The notes: generated by a model from the sequence alone, not told the origin. 64,000 bases of DNA from Sessilibacter corallicola (GCF_021290925.1 NZ_JAJSLX010000001.1:1302001-1366000), one strand, 5' to 3'. Counted from the stretch's first letter, positions 55,645 to 64,000 are shown. Numbers and translations are program-made.

Positions 55645-56052
55645 TTACTTCACAACTGGTAATTTCTGATTTTGCCATTCACTCATCCCGCCCTCGAGCC
55701 GGCAAACTTGGCGTCCTGCTTTAACCAATTCGCGTCCAATAGCAGCGGTGTGGGTGCCTAGCTTATCTACCAAAATAACGGTCTTGTCCGGTTGGACATC
55801 AAACTGAGATAAATTGTTTTTCATCTTTGTGTAAGGCATATTAATCGCGTTAGCGATATGCCCTGTTTTAAACTCATTCGCCTCTCGGATATCAATCAAC
55901 ACCGCTGTATCGCTGTTAATCAAACGAGTGGCTTCGTGAGTTGATATTGACTGACCACTCCTGCGTTTTTCATTCCAAAAATACAGCATGATCAAACTGA
56001 CCAATACAGTGACTAATATCCACTGCTCAGAAGCGAACACCAATATATCCAC
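55645..56052 (-). CDS. Membrane-anchored rhodanese-like protein
   Basis: 135 residues. One N-terminal transmembrane helix ('WILVTVLVSLIMLYFW') then a rhodanese domain ('STHEATRLINSDTAVLIDIREANEFKTGHIANAINMPYTKMKNNLSQ...DKTVILVDKLGTHTAAIGRELVKAGRQVCRLEGGMSEWQ'). The residue where active rhodaneses have Cys is Asp ('ILVDKLG'), so sulfurtransferase activity is doubtful. First of rhodanese-grx-secB on the minus strand. Known as YibN-like. Confidence 0.9.
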   Translation of the reverse strand: MDILVFASEQWILVTVLVSLIMLYFWNEKRRSGQSISTHEATRLINSDTAVLIDIREANEFKTGHIANAINMPYTKMKNNLSQFDVQPDKTVILVDKLGTHTAAIGRELVKAGRQVCRLEGGMSEWQNQKLPVVK

Positions 56053-56249
56053 AAAGACACCTTACCGAAACAAAAATTCAAAAATTAACAAAACGAGGAA
56101 GAACGCCACAATTTTTACATCTGGCACTCGAATAATGGGCGGCAAGTATACACTATGAACATATAATGCGAAGGGCCGAGGAGAAAACCAAAACCCTGCC
56201 TCAGCTCCCATCAACCGGAAACATCGATCACTTAGGCGCTGTATTAACC

Positions 56250-57395
56250 ATGTCTCGCAATGTGCTTTTATTAGCTATCGGATTAATCTTTTGCACTCAC
56301 TGTTACGCCCAAACCGCAAGCAGTGATGAAGATTACCAGGCAAAACTGGACGAACTTAGAGTCATTATTGAGCAAGTAAAGAAAGAAATTGGTCAGGTGC
56401 GAGATTCAAAAAACGAGCTGGTCGACGAACTTGAATCCAACGAAAAAGACATCGGCAGTTTGAGTAAAAAAGCGGACTCCATCGAAAAGGAGCTCGACCA
56501 CCAAAAAAAGCAACTAGCGCTGCTACGCCAGCAGCGCAATCAGGTAAACCAGAATAAGAATGAGCAGGCAGTATCAATTCGCCAGCACATTGTTTCTGCC
56601 TACAAGCTCGGCCACCAAAGCAACCTAAAAACCCTGCTAAATCAGGAAGATACCGAGCTATCCGCGCGAATGGTGAAGTATCACGAATACATCGTAAATG
56701 CGCGCACCGATCGGATCGCTGAATATCAAGCCATTCTCGAAAAGCTCACCGCACTGGATCGGGAAATCACGACAAAAACAGAACGCTTTGCTCGCCAAAA
56801 ACAAAACCTGGAACAGCAACGCAACGCGTTAGAGGCGGCAAACGCTAAACGCAAGCAAACCCTGGCTCGATTAAACCAACAACTGCAGCAACAAGGAAAA
56901 CAGCTCTCTTCGTTAACCCAAGAACAAGCGGATCTCGAGCAACTCATCAAAGAGGTTGCACAAGTGATTCTGGCGATTCCAACCCCTGAAGACCACAACC
57001 CATTCAATCATCAACGGGGAAAACTAAAGTGGCCGGTAAAAGGCAAAATCAAACACCGATTTGCCTCTGCGAAAGCCGCCGGCCGATTGACTTGGGACGG
57101 CGTACTGATCACCACAAAACGCGGCGCAGAAGTTAGCGCGGTACACGGCGGAAGAGTGGTCTTCTCCGACTGGCTGAAAGGCCAGGGAATGTTATTAATT
57201 GTCGACCACGGCGACGGCTATCTCAGCTTATACGGTCACAATGAAACACTTTTTAAAGAGGTGGGCGACTGGGTCAACAAAAATGAAGTCATCGCTTTAG
57301 CAGGAAGTACCGGCGGGCGTTCGGAACCTGGCTTATACTTTGAGATTCGAGAAGACGGGAAACCGCTCAATCCTGCCAAATGGTGTCGCGGCTGA
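56250..57395 (+). CDS. envC: EnvC-like murein hydrolase activator
   Basis: About 381 residues from ATG 56250 with a signal peptide (MSRNVLLLAIGLIFCTHCYA); a longer frame from 56166 lacks one. Two long coiled coils fill the middle ('YQAKLDELRVIIEQVKKEIGQVRDSKNELVDELESNEKDIGSLSKKADSIEKEL...'). The C-terminal LytM (M23) domain has 'GVLITTKRGAEVSAVHGGRVVFSDWLKGQGMLLIVDHGDGYLSLYGHN...LYFEIREDGKPLNP' but lacks the full zinc-ligand set, as in EnvC, which activates amidases AmiA/AmiB at the septum. gpmI, usually next to it, is missing here. Confidence 0.9.
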   Translation: MSRNVLLLAIGLIFCTHCYAQTASSDEDYQAKLDELRVIIEQVKKEIGQVRDSKNELVDELESNEKDIGSLSKKADSIEKELDHQKKQLALLRQQRNQVNQNKNEQAVSIRQHIVSAYKLGHQSNLKTLLNQEDTELSARMVKYHEYIVNARTDRIAEYQAILEKLTALDREITTKTERFARQKQNLEQQRNALEAANAKRKQTLARLNQQLQQQGKQLSSLTQEQADLEQLIKEVAQVILAIPTPEDHNPFNHQRGKLKWPVKGKIKHRFASAKAAGRLTWDGVLITTKRGAEVSAVHGGRVVFSDWLKGQGMLLIVDHGDGYLSLYGHNETLFKEVGDWVNKNEVIALAGSTGGRSEPGLYFEIREDGKPLNPAKWCRG

Positions 57396-57601
57396 TAACA
57401 GTGATCCATACCGCTCACACGCAGGTAAGCAATTAGCAAGAAATATAATTGCACTATTGCTTTAATAAACAATCAAAGTACAAATATCCGTTGAGATCTT
57501 GTTTTTAAACCCAAAATCATCAACAGTTAATCATTGAAATTCATCGGGGAACGCCTAGAACACGTGTTTTCTAGGACGATTTTGACCTTTAGGAGACGAC
57601 C

Positions 57602-58915
57602 ATGAACTTCCGAATTTTGCCTTGCGCACTCCTCGCTTTTGCTGCAACCGCCTGGGCACAGGAAGAGCAAACGGAGCCTCAAGCTCAATTGCCTCTAGAT
57701 GATTTGCGCACCTTCACACGCGTCTATTCGCACATTCGCAACGCCTACGTTGAAGAAATCAGTGACAAAGAACTGCTGGAATACGCCATTAAAGGCATGC
57801 TCTCCGAATTAGATCCTCACTCCACCTATTTAGACGCCAGCTCGTTCGATGACCTGCAAGTCAACACTACCGGCGAATACGGCGGTCTTGGAATTGAAGT
57901 GGGTATGGAGCGCGGATTTGTCAAAGTGATCTCCCCCATCGATGACACTCCGGCCTCACGCGCAGGTATCGAATCTGGGGACTTAATCATCGCCATCGAC
58001 GATAAACCCGTTAAAGGCTTGAGCTTAAATGAAGCCATTGAATTAATGCGCGGGCCGATTGGTACCGACGTCATCATTTCTGTTATTCGCGAAACCGTAG
58101 ATCAACCTTTTGATGTCACCCTCACTCGTGACACCGTCAAGGTTCGCAGTGTTCGCTCGCGCATGATCGAACCAGGCATTGGCTACCTTAGAATCGCCCA
58201 GTTCCAAGTCAGCACTGGCGATGACGTTTTGTCTGAAATTGCCAAACTCAAAGACAACGAAGAAGAATTAGAAGGCCTAATCTTAGACTTACGCAACAAC
58301 CCTGGCGGCATACTGCAAGCATCCGTTCAGGTTGCCGATGCCTTCCTTGAAGAAGGATTAGTGGTTTACACCAAAGGCCGAATCGATAACGCCGACATTG
58401 AGTACAGCGCCAAACCCGGCGACAAGATAAACGGCCTACCGCTGATTGTTTTGATCAACTCGGGCTCTGCGTCGGCATCAGAAATTGTTGCCGGAGCGCT
58501 TCAAGATCACAGCCGAGCCATCATTATGGGTACCGACAGTTTTGGTAAAGGTTCGGTACAGACCGTTCTCCCAATCACGGATGATCGCGCCATTAAGCTC
58601 ACCACCGCGCTTTACTTCACGCCCAATGGCCGCTCCATTCAGGCTCAAGGCATTGTTCCCGACATCAAAGTTGAACGCGCGAAAATCACCTCTCTACGCC
58701 AAGAAACCTTTACCGAAGCAGACTTGAGAGGTCATTTAGATAACGCCAACGGCGGCGAAGAGAGCGATTCGGAATCTCGTTTAGAAAATGCGCCCGAAAC
58801 CACCTTAGCCGAACGCGACAATCAATTATTTGAAGCCGTGAACCTCCTGAAAGGCTTAACGATTTTCAACAACAGGACCCAAGCAACCGGTCACTGGGTA
58901 AAGTCTGAAAGCTAA
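57602..58915 (+). CDS. ctpA: C-terminal processing peptidase CtpA (S41 family)
   Basis: 437 residues, periplasmic serine protease. Signal peptide MNFRILPCALLAFAATAWA. PDZ domain near 'GLGIEVGMERGFVKVISPIDDTPASRAGIESGDLIIAIDDKPVKGLSL'. The catalytic Ser is in 'NSGSASASEIVAGALQDHSRAII' and the Lys in 'SFGKGSVQTVLPI'. Strong Shine-Dalgarno TAGGAG before ATG. In Pseudomonas the homolog degrades peptidoglycan hydrolases with adaptor LbcA. Follows envC after 206 bp. Confidence 0.95.
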   Translation: MNFRILPCALLAFAATAWAQEEQTEPQAQLPLDDLRTFTRVYSHIRNAYVEEISDKELLEYAIKGMLSELDPHSTYLDASSFDDLQVNTTGEYGGLGIEVGMERGFVKVISPIDDTPASRAGIESGDLIIAIDDKPVKGLSLNEAIELMRGPIGTDVIISVIRETVDQPFDVTLTRDTVKVRSVRSRMIEPGIGYLRIAQFQVSTGDDVLSEIAKLKDNEEELEGLILDLRNNPGGILQASVQVADAFLEEGLVVYTKGRIDNADIEYSAKPGDKINGLPLIVLINSGSASASEIVAGALQDHSRAIIMGTDSFGKGSVQTVLPITDDRAIKLTTALYFTPNGRSIQAQGIVPDIKVERAKITSLRQETFTEADLRGHLDNANGGEESDSESRLENAPETTLAERDNQLFEAVNLLKGLTIFNNRTQATGHWVKSES

Positions 58916-58937
58916 TCATCGATAACTGATACTGCCA

Positions 58938-59729
58938 GTGAAAGCTATTAAAACAGTGGGCGTGTTGTTCACGCTCATATGTTGTTCTTTATTCCTCTCG
59001 CAATCTTTCGCCGCTACAGACAACCCATCCACCGCTACCAAACCCGTTATCGTCATTATCATTGACGACGTCGGCCACAACCTCAGAAAAGGTCGAGAGC
59101 TAATCGATCTCAACGGGCAAATTACGCTATCGATTTTACCTTTTAGCCCACACGGAAAAACCATTGCCCACCTAGCCCACAACCAGGGCAAAGAAGTGAT
59201 ATTGCACTCACCGATGGCCCCACTCAATCACACAAGCCCACCGGATGGCCTCACCCTCGATATGGATAAAGCGCGATTTGTCCGACTGCTGAATCAGCAA
59301 ATCAATGACATTCCCAATGTATCGGGCATCAATAATCACATGGGTAGCGCACTGACCCGCAATGTCATCGCCATGAGCTGGGTGATGCAAGAGCTTAAAA
59401 AAAGAGACCTCTATTTCATCGATAGCCGAACAACCGCTGAGAGTATCGCCTGGCACACGGCACTACATTATCGGGTGCCGAGTTGGAAGAGAGATGTATT
59501 TTTGGACAACCAAAGAGACGTTTCGGCAATCAACAAACAGCTTAATAAGCTGGTCAAGAAAGCAAAAGAGAAGGGAATCGCTTTTGGTATTGGCCATCCT
59601 TATGATGAAACAATAACTGCTTTAAAAGGCTTTCTGAATTCTCAAGCTGCGCACAACATTGAGATCAGAAGCCCATCTCAACTCGATAGTTGGATTAAAG
59701 TTAAGTACGCATCAAATAATTTGGAATAA
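58938..59729 (+). CDS. Divergent polysaccharide deacetylase family protein (YibQ-like)
   Basis: 263 residues with GTG start at 58938 and signal peptide (MKAIKTVGVLFTLICCSLFLSQSFA). The family signature is clear: 'KPVIVIIIDDVGHNLRKGRELIDLNGQITLSILPFSPHGKTIAHLAHNQGKEVILHSPMAPLNH' followed by 'INNHMGSALTRNVIAMSWVMQELKKRDLYFIDSRTTAESIAWHTALHYRVPSWKRDVFLDNQRD' and 'GIAFGIGHPYDETI'. Related to DUF610/divergent deacetylases; substrate not known. Probably co-transcribed with ctpA (22 bp apart). Confidence 0.92.
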   Translation: MKAIKTVGVLFTLICCSLFLSQSFAATDNPSTATKPVIVIIIDDVGHNLRKGRELIDLNGQITLSILPFSPHGKTIAHLAHNQGKEVILHSPMAPLNHTSPPDGLTLDMDKARFVRLLNQQINDIPNVSGINNHMGSALTRNVIAMSWVMQELKKRDLYFIDSRTTAESIAWHTALHYRVPSWKRDVFLDNQRDVSAINKQLNKLVKKAKEKGIAFGIGHPYDETITALKGFLNSQAAHNIEIRSPSQLDSWIKVKYASNNLE

Positions 59730-59826
59730 ATTGTAAAAAATTTATTTATTAAACACATAGATACATTTTACAATGAATTATAAAGCTATCTAAGCAGAGC
59801 AAAATGGAATAAAAATAGTGAAAATC

Positions 59827-59888
59827 GCTACCGTTGGTAGCAACTTCTTCACTTAAGCTCTATCGCTCATCGCCACTGGTGATTTTTT
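59827..59888 (+). terminator. Terminator of the envC-ctpA-deacetylase run
   Basis: Two hairpins: GCTACC-GTT-GGTAGC (59827-59841) and ATCGCC-ACT-GGTGAT (59869-59883) followed by six T. The second is a short but complete intrinsic terminator. Confidence 0.65.
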
Positions 59889-59903
59889 ATCCACAACCAG
59901 CTA

Positions 59904-59912
59904 TGCTATAGT
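59904..59912 (+). promoter_or_regulatory. Extended -10 promoter before the DUF6316 gene
   Basis: TGCTATAGT (TGn then TATAGT at 59907-59912) directly after the terminator, ~200 bp before ATG 60110. No good -35; a weak assignment. Confidence 0.35.
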
Positions 59913-60109
59913 TTTTACTTAACAGGGCAGTTTACAAAACGTAGTAGGTTTTCAGTAAAGCGCACAGGCCAGCACTTTATATGAAATAAAACTTATTTAA
60001 GGACTTCAGGCGTTATTTGAATTCGACTTACTCACACAGTCGTTTTCTACCCGGCTCGCCCAAAGAGAACGCTTTTATATGTATTTGCAATTTCTATGAG
60101 GGTTTAACA

Positions 60110-60337
60110 ATGACCAATCATCGTCCAGGCGAACAGGGACCTATTCCCGGCCGTAGTGAGAGAATTTTCGTAAAACAAGGCTATTTCTATTACCGCACTC
60201 GTGAAGGTATTGATATCGGACCTTTTGATACAGAAGCTGATGCCGCTCGCGGTGTTGAAGATTTTGTTGGGTTCTTAGCTGACGATCCACATTCTGCGGA
60301 AACCTTGTCTCATTACTCGGGCAAAAAAGTCGCCTAA
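60110..60337 (+). CDS. DUF6316 family small protein
   Basis: 75 residues from ATG 60110 with GAGGG 7 nt upstream; an in-frame ATG at 60017 adds 31 unrelated residues. The protein is 'RPGEQGPIPGRSERIFVKQGYFYYRTREGIDIGPFDTEADAARGVEDFVGFLADDP', which fits the DUF6316 family of small proteins in marine gammaproteobacteria. Cytoplasmic, function unknown. Faces the convergent hisF; the gap holds a long AT-rich inverted repeat. Confidence 0.85.
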   Translation: MTNHRPGEQGPIPGRSERIFVKQGYFYYRTREGIDIGPFDTEADAARGVEDFVGFLADDPHSAETLSHYSGKKVA

Positions 60338-60657
60338 GTTTTTCAAAACTTATTTAACAGGCGAACATTCAATATAAATAATATGATTACTAGCATTACA
60401 TATTATTTATATTGAACTGCAACATTCCTTCCTCAAACAACAATATTCAAACTTTCCTTCCTTCAATTAAACGCAAGTTATTTGCATTCAAAAAAATTTA
60501 ACATTTGAATTTGCTTCACTGTTTTAAAAAACCTTTTTAAAACGCAAATAAGTTTTAAGAAAAATCTGAATAACTTTACTAATTTATTGATGGCTAATTT
60601 TTCTCAATAAAAACTATCAACAAATAGTTTGACCTTAAAATTTATCGCAAAATAAGG
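60338..60657. other. AT-rich spacer between DUF6316 and hisF genes
   Basis: 320 bp between convergent genes. It starts with AAGTTTT-tc-AAAACTT (60336-60351) and contains an 18-bp perfect inverted repeat (60368-60416). No ORF. Confidence 0.45.
60368..60416. repeat. 18-bp perfect inverted repeat
   Basis: TTCAATATAAATAATATG (60368-60385) and CATATTATTTATATTGAA (60399-60416) with a 13-nt loop. It is purely AT except at the ends; it may act as a terminator for both converging genes or form a cruciform. Confidence 0.6.
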
Positions 60658-61431
60658 TTAGATTCTTACATCCACACCTTGCTCTTGCATAAATTCTTTT
60701 GCTTGCTGGACGGTGTATTCTCCAAAATGAAAAATACTGGCCGCCAACACGGCATCTGCCTTACCGACTTTAATTCCATCAACCAAATGCTGCAGATTAC
60801 CAACACCGCCAGAGGCAATGATTGGTACATTCACTCGCTCACTCATCGCTTTAACTAACGGCAAATCAAAACCGTTTTTTGTGCCGTCTCGATCCATGCT
60901 AGTCAGCAAGATTTCACCGGCTCCATTTGCCACCATTTTTTCTGACCATTCCAAGGCGTCGATACCTGTCGGTTTGCGACCGCCGTGGGTAAAGATCTCC
61001 CAGCGATCTGGCTCACCGGGTTCACTGACTCGTTTCGCATCAATAGCAACGACAATACATTGCGCTCCGAATCGCTCAGAAGCTTCACGGACAAAATCAG
61101 GGTTTTTCACTGCGGCAGAATTGATACCGACTTTATCGGCACCGGCATTTAACATCGCGCGAATATCCGCCGTGGTACGAATACCGCCGCCAACGGTAAG
61201 CGGAATAAATACTTGGGAGGCGATCTTTTCGACCATGTGAATCGTGGTGTCACGGCCTTCGTGGGTTGCCGTAATATCCAAGAAGGTGATCTCATCTGCG
61301 CCCTGCTCATTGTAGCGTTTCGCCACTTCCACCGGATCGCCAGCATCGCGTATATCTACAAACTGAACACCTTTGACAACGCGACCGTTATCAACATCAA
61401 GACAGGGGATAATTCGTTTAGAAAGCGGCAT
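60658..61431 (-). CDS. hisF: Imidazole glycerol phosphate synthase cyclase subunit HisF
   Basis: 257 residues, (beta/alpha)8 barrel. With HisH it makes imidazole glycerol phosphate and AICAR from PRFAR. Catalytic Asp11-type motif '[31 protein letters not shown]' and the second Asp in '[11 protein letters not shown]'; '[13 protein letters not shown]', '[10 protein letters not shown]' and '[16 protein letters not shown]' are phosphate-binding elements. Normally follows hisA, but here a diguanylate cyclase gene precedes it. Confidence 0.96.
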   Translation of the reverse strand: MPLSKRIIPCLDVDNGRVVKGVQFVDIRDAGDPVEVAKRYNEQGADEITFLDITATHEGRDTTIHMVEKIASQVFIPLTVGGGIRTTADIRAMLNAGADKVGINSAAVKNPDFVREASERFGAQCIVVAIDAKRVSEPGEPDRWEIFTHGGRKPTGIDALEWSEKMVANGAGEILLTSMDRDGTKNGFDLPLVKAMSERVNVPIIASGGVGNLQHLVDGIKVGKADAVLAASIFHFGEYTVQQAKEFMQEQGVDVRI

Positions 61432-61570
61432 AGGGTCGGGGCTCTTAATTCTGTGTAATCAGGCCCGGATTTTACACCTAAGTTTGGGGAAGTTTGAAAT
61501 TTATCGAGAAATAAGCACGAATTGTGAGGACATAAAATCCATAAGGGTAAATCGAGTAACAGGAACGATC

Positions 61571-62491
61571 TTAACCGACATGCTGCTTATCGGCGTACAT
61601 GCGCATATCAGCAACGTTTTTCAGCTCTTCTAGGGAATTACCATCAACCGGCCACACAGCAATACCAATACTGATTTCCAACTCAACCGTTTTGCCGCCA
61701 GACACATTCATTGGCAACCGGGTCGCAGCGCGCAATCGATCAACCAAAGCAACTTTTTGGTTTTCATCCAACGCCTCACGAATGACCACCAAGAACTCAT
61801 CGCCACCAATACGACTGATGTACTCACCGCCGCGCAGTTTTGAACGCAATCGTCGAGCAAATTCAATCAGAACCTGATCACCAACACTGTGACCGTTTTG
61901 ATCATTGACTTGTTTAAAACGGTCAAAGTCGATAAACACAACACTAAATCCAGAACCGTCACGAAGACTTTGCGCCTGAATTTTTCGCAATTGGAAATCA
62001 ATAAATCGTAAATTAGGCAGCTGTGTTAAAGGGTCTAAATGAGCGAGCTGTCGAAGTTTGCGCTCAGTGACTTTATTGCGAGTCACATCGTGAAAAATCA
62101 CCATTGCCGCCTCAACAGCACCGGCGTCATTTTTTATTGGGTAACAACTAAAATCAAAAAAACGATCATTCGCACAAAAATGATTGATAACGGCGTGATT
62201 GGATTTAACAGTTTCGCCTAAAAAACAGCGGATAAGAGAAGGGTCTAAATACTCAACAAATTCATCTTCTTCGACAAAGTTCTTAATGCTAGAACCTTCG
62301 ACTTGACCGACGGTGGCCTCAAGATAAGTTTTAAACAGCGTGTTTAAAGCCAAAAAATTATAATCTGGGTCAACGAGCGCAAAGTAGTCTCGATCATCGT
62401 GATCGAACAAATCCAATAGCGTCTCAAATTTTTTCACCAATGGAGAAATAACTACGTCGCTACCAATTGTGCTATGCACGTCTTTCATCAT
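61571..62491 (-). CDS. PAS-GGDEF diguanylate cyclase
   Basis: 306 residues, no transmembrane segment. N-terminal PAS-like domain ('RDYFALVDPDYNFLALNTLFKTYLEATVGQVEGSSIKNFVEEDEF...FFDFSCYPIKNDAGAVEAAMVIFHDVTRNK') and a C-terminal GGDEF domain ('LAHLDPLTQLPNLRFIDFQLRKI...FSVVFIDFDRFKQVNDQNGHSVGDQVLIEFARRL...ISRIGGDEFLVVI'). The active-site GGDEF is intact, so it should make cyclic-di-GMP; the product-inhibition site 5 residues upstream reads RGGE instead of RxxD and may be inactive. Ends 140 bp before hisF. Confidence 0.92.
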   Translation of the reverse strand: MMKDVHSTIGSDVVISPLVKKFETLLDLFDHDDRDYFALVDPDYNFLALNTLFKTYLEATVGQVEGSSIKNFVEEDEFVEYLDPSLIRCFLGETVKSNHAVINHFCANDRFFDFSCYPIKNDAGAVEAAMVIFHDVTRNKVTERKLRQLAHLDPLTQLPNLRFIDFQLRKIQAQSLRDGSGFSVVFIDFDRFKQVNDQNGHSVGDQVLIEFARRLRSKLRGGEYISRIGGDEFLVVIREALDENQKVALVDRLRAATRLPMNVSGGKTVELEISIGIAVWPVDGNSLEELKNVADMRMYADKQHVG

Positions 62492-63213
62492 TCCCCCAGA
62501 CCGGATTAATTTTTCCTAGATATTTATTCGCTAAGTATAAAATAATCAATACCGAAACACTTTTAGTAGCTTCACCTTCTTTAAGCATTCGTATTCTTAT
62601 ATATTATTCTTGTTATTTTTAAGCGAGACCCTTTCTAATAACTCTAGGAACCTAAGATTAAATATAATTGTTCATTTTAACGGTGAACGTAGTCTTAATC
62701 CCAATAAATACACTGAATTAATTCGAATAATAAAATGTAAATTCTTACTTATCTCACTTAAACGCGGGTTTAGCTTAAGATAAAAACAAACACTTATTAG
62801 ACCACCGCAATGTTACCATTTGGAATGGTAATTACTTATAAAATCATCTTTGATTTTATAAGCATAGTGTTAAAGTTAAGGAAATACTCCCGTCTTTATT
62901 GCTAAATTTGGAATTTAATTCGAAAAAAAGAGATAAGAGTTATAAGAATTTAGAACAATTACTTTCGTTAAACTGTAACTGGTCCACAGCTGAATTTTAG
63001 ATTCTTAAACTCAAAAATAAAAATTACACTCAATTACAGGCTTTTAAGTATTGACTAATGCTTATTTAAAACAAGAAAAAAATCATTCATTCAAAAAAGA
63101 ATCGCCTTTTAGCTTGTAACAACTGTTCACGAACCTTAAGAAATATCGCACGTCTCGCAAAAATTCAAGATTCGAGAAAATATTTATAAACAGTAGGAAT
63201 TAATATTCTTGAA
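62492..63213. other. AT-rich gap where hisA would be expected
   Basis: 722 bp between the diguanylate cyclase gene and hisH, with stop codons in all frames. Two hairpins lie close together: TTACCATT-tgg-AATGGTAA (62813-62831) and CTTATAAAATCA-tctt-TGATTTTATAAG (62835-62862). It also contains AGTTATAAGAATTTAGAA (62938-62955), nearly the same as a word in the 22.9-25.4 kb block. No gene supported. Confidence 0.5.
62813..62862. repeat. Tandem perfect hairpins in the his gap
   Basis: 8-bp stem 62813-62820/62824-62831 and 12-bp stem 62835-62846/62851-62862, only 3 bp apart. No adjacent T-tract. Confidence 0.5.
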
Positions 63214-63858
63214 TTACTCGCCAGTCCACCGACAAAAATTTGCTAACAACTGTAGACCATCGCGGTGACTTTTTTCTGGGTGGAACTGTGTGGCAAAAAG
63301 ATTATCTTTCGCAATTGCGGAGGTAAATTCACTGCCATACTCAGAAACGCCTGAAGACAGATCGCTATTTTTTGGCTGGCAGTAATAACTGTGTACAAAA
63401 TAAAATTGCGCTTGATCGTTAATGCTTTCCCATAAGGGGTGAGCAACGGATTGACGAACGTTATTCCATCCCATGTGCGGTACTTTTAACTTTTCACCCT
63501 GAGCATCAACGAGGTCATCGCCAAAATATTTAACGACACCGTCGACTATTCCCATACAGTCGATCCCGCCATTTTCTTCGCTGTTAGAAAACAATAATTG
63601 CATGCCAACACAAATACCCAATACGGGTTTACCGCTGGCAATAGCACGCTTAACGATGGTATCGAATCCGAGACGTTGAATTTCAGACATGCAATCTCGA
63701 ACCGCGCCAACGCCTGGAAAAATCACTCGCGTTGCGCGCTCAATAAGTTCTGCGTCCGCTGTGATATGCACGTCAGCATCTGGCGCCACTTGAGTGATCG
63801 CACTGGCGACAGAATGTAAATTACCCATACCGTAATCACATATTGCAATGGTATTCAC
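63214..63858 (-). CDS. hisH: Imidazole glycerol phosphate synthase glutaminase subunit HisH
   Basis: 214 residues, class I glutamine amidotransferase. The catalytic Cys is in 'KPVLGICVGMQLLF', His and Glu in 'FATQFHPEKSHRDGLQLLANF'; 'AICDYGMGNLHSVASAI' and 'VIFPGVGAVRDCM' are typical. It releases ammonia from glutamine to HisF. Follows hisB (stop at 63939) after 80 bp on the minus strand. In most relatives hisA comes next. Confidence 0.96.
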   Translation of the reverse strand: MNTIAICDYGMGNLHSVASAITQVAPDADVHITADAELIERATRVIFPGVGAVRDCMSEIQRLGFDTIVKRAIASGKPVLGICVGMQLLFSNSEENGGIDCMGIVDGVVKYFGDDLVDAQGEKLKVPHMGWNNVRQSVAHPLWESINDQAQFYFVHSYYCQPKNSDLSSGVSEYGSEFTSAIAKDNLFATQFHPEKSHRDGLQLLANFCRWTGE

Positions 63859-63938
63859 AGCGAGTTTCCTATGGTTGTTAAGCTAATGGTTGTTAAACAA
63901 ACGGTTATTCAACCAACTAAAAATTAGGGAAGTTAGAG

Positions 63939-64000
63939 CTAAAGCGCCCCTTTGGTCGAAGGCATACGGTCGCCAAGACGCGGATCTGGTTCCAACGCCA
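63939..64000 (-). CDS. hisB: C-terminal end of HisB (imidazoleglycerol-phosphate dehydratase), partial
   Basis: Only the last ~20 codons are in the window: on the minus strand they read ...ALEPDPRLGDRMPSTKGAL then TAG (63939-63941). 'MPSTKG.L' is the usual HisB C-terminus. Its position before hisH supports the call. The rest of the gene lies beyond 64000. Confidence 0.88.
   Translation of the reverse strand, partial: ALEPDPRLGDRMPSTKGAL

Overview
The window is a chromosomal segment of a gammaproteobacterium, most likely a marine member of the Cellvibrionales/Pseudomonadales. That placement is inferred from gene content and order: hemC-algR-algZ-argH-cyaA-lptM-lysA-dapF-DUF484, then sutA-glnK-amtB-glnK-ubiK-comM, then thiI-glnA-DUF4124-ntrB-ntrC-secB-grx-rhodanese-envC-ctpA-his. 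This closely follows the Pseudomonas arrangement, but coding GC is moderate and the intergenic DNA is AT-rich. No rRNA, tRNA, CRISPR array, prophage or transposase gene was found.

Layout. 1-4 kb: end of a membrane protein, serine/threonine symporter sstT, a UPF0114 membrane protein, an exported DUF985 cupin and a secreted Cys-rich beta-trefoil-like protein. 3.9-7 kb: the phage-shock module, with pspF divergent from pspABC across a clear sigma-54 promoter, plus a small membrane protein. 7-14.8 kb: an exported M20 dipeptidase, a divergent 1681-residue TPR protein with an embedded C39-type cysteine peptidase domain, and a lipoprotein. 14.9-21.8 kb: a minus-strand block for polyhydroxyalkanoate and acetyl-phosphate metabolism (fabI, ackA, a MaoC-phosphotransacetylase fusion, phaC) and a CPA2 antiporter. 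22-26.4 kb: a TetR gene, about 2.6 kb of AT-rich DNA with no convincing long gene, and a second TetR gene with codons typical of strongly expressed genes. This block lies between two 15-bp direct repeats. 26.4-32.9 kb: hemY-hemX-hemD-hemC and algR-algZ. 33-41 kb: argH, cyaA, lptM, lysA, dapF, DUF484, sutA. 41.3-47 kb: two PII genes around amtB, a TorF-type porin, ubiK, comM. 47-54.3 kb: thiI and the glutamine synthetase/NtrBC nitrogen regulon, with a sigma-54 promoter and a likely NtrC site before glnA. 54.7-60.3 kb: secB, grx, rhodanese, envC, ctpA, a polysaccharide deacetylase and a DUF6316 gene. 60.6-64 kb: hisF, a diguanylate cyclase, an AT-rich gap, hisH and the end of hisB.

How the genes work together. 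Nitrogen control is nearly complete: AmtB, two GlnK proteins, GlnA and NtrB/NtrC. Two sigma-54 promoters (pspA, glnA) match the two sigma-54 activators encoded here (PspF, NtrC). SecB, the Psp proteins, EnvC and CtpA serve the cell envelope. PhaC, Pta and AckA link carbon storage to acetyl-phosphate.

Most unusual points: the TPR-C39 protein; the repeat-bounded AT-rich block with the codon-optimised TetR gene; and several conserved clusters that lack an expected member (hisA, xerC, gpmI). No clearly new multi-gene system can be proven from sequence alone; these are the best candidates.
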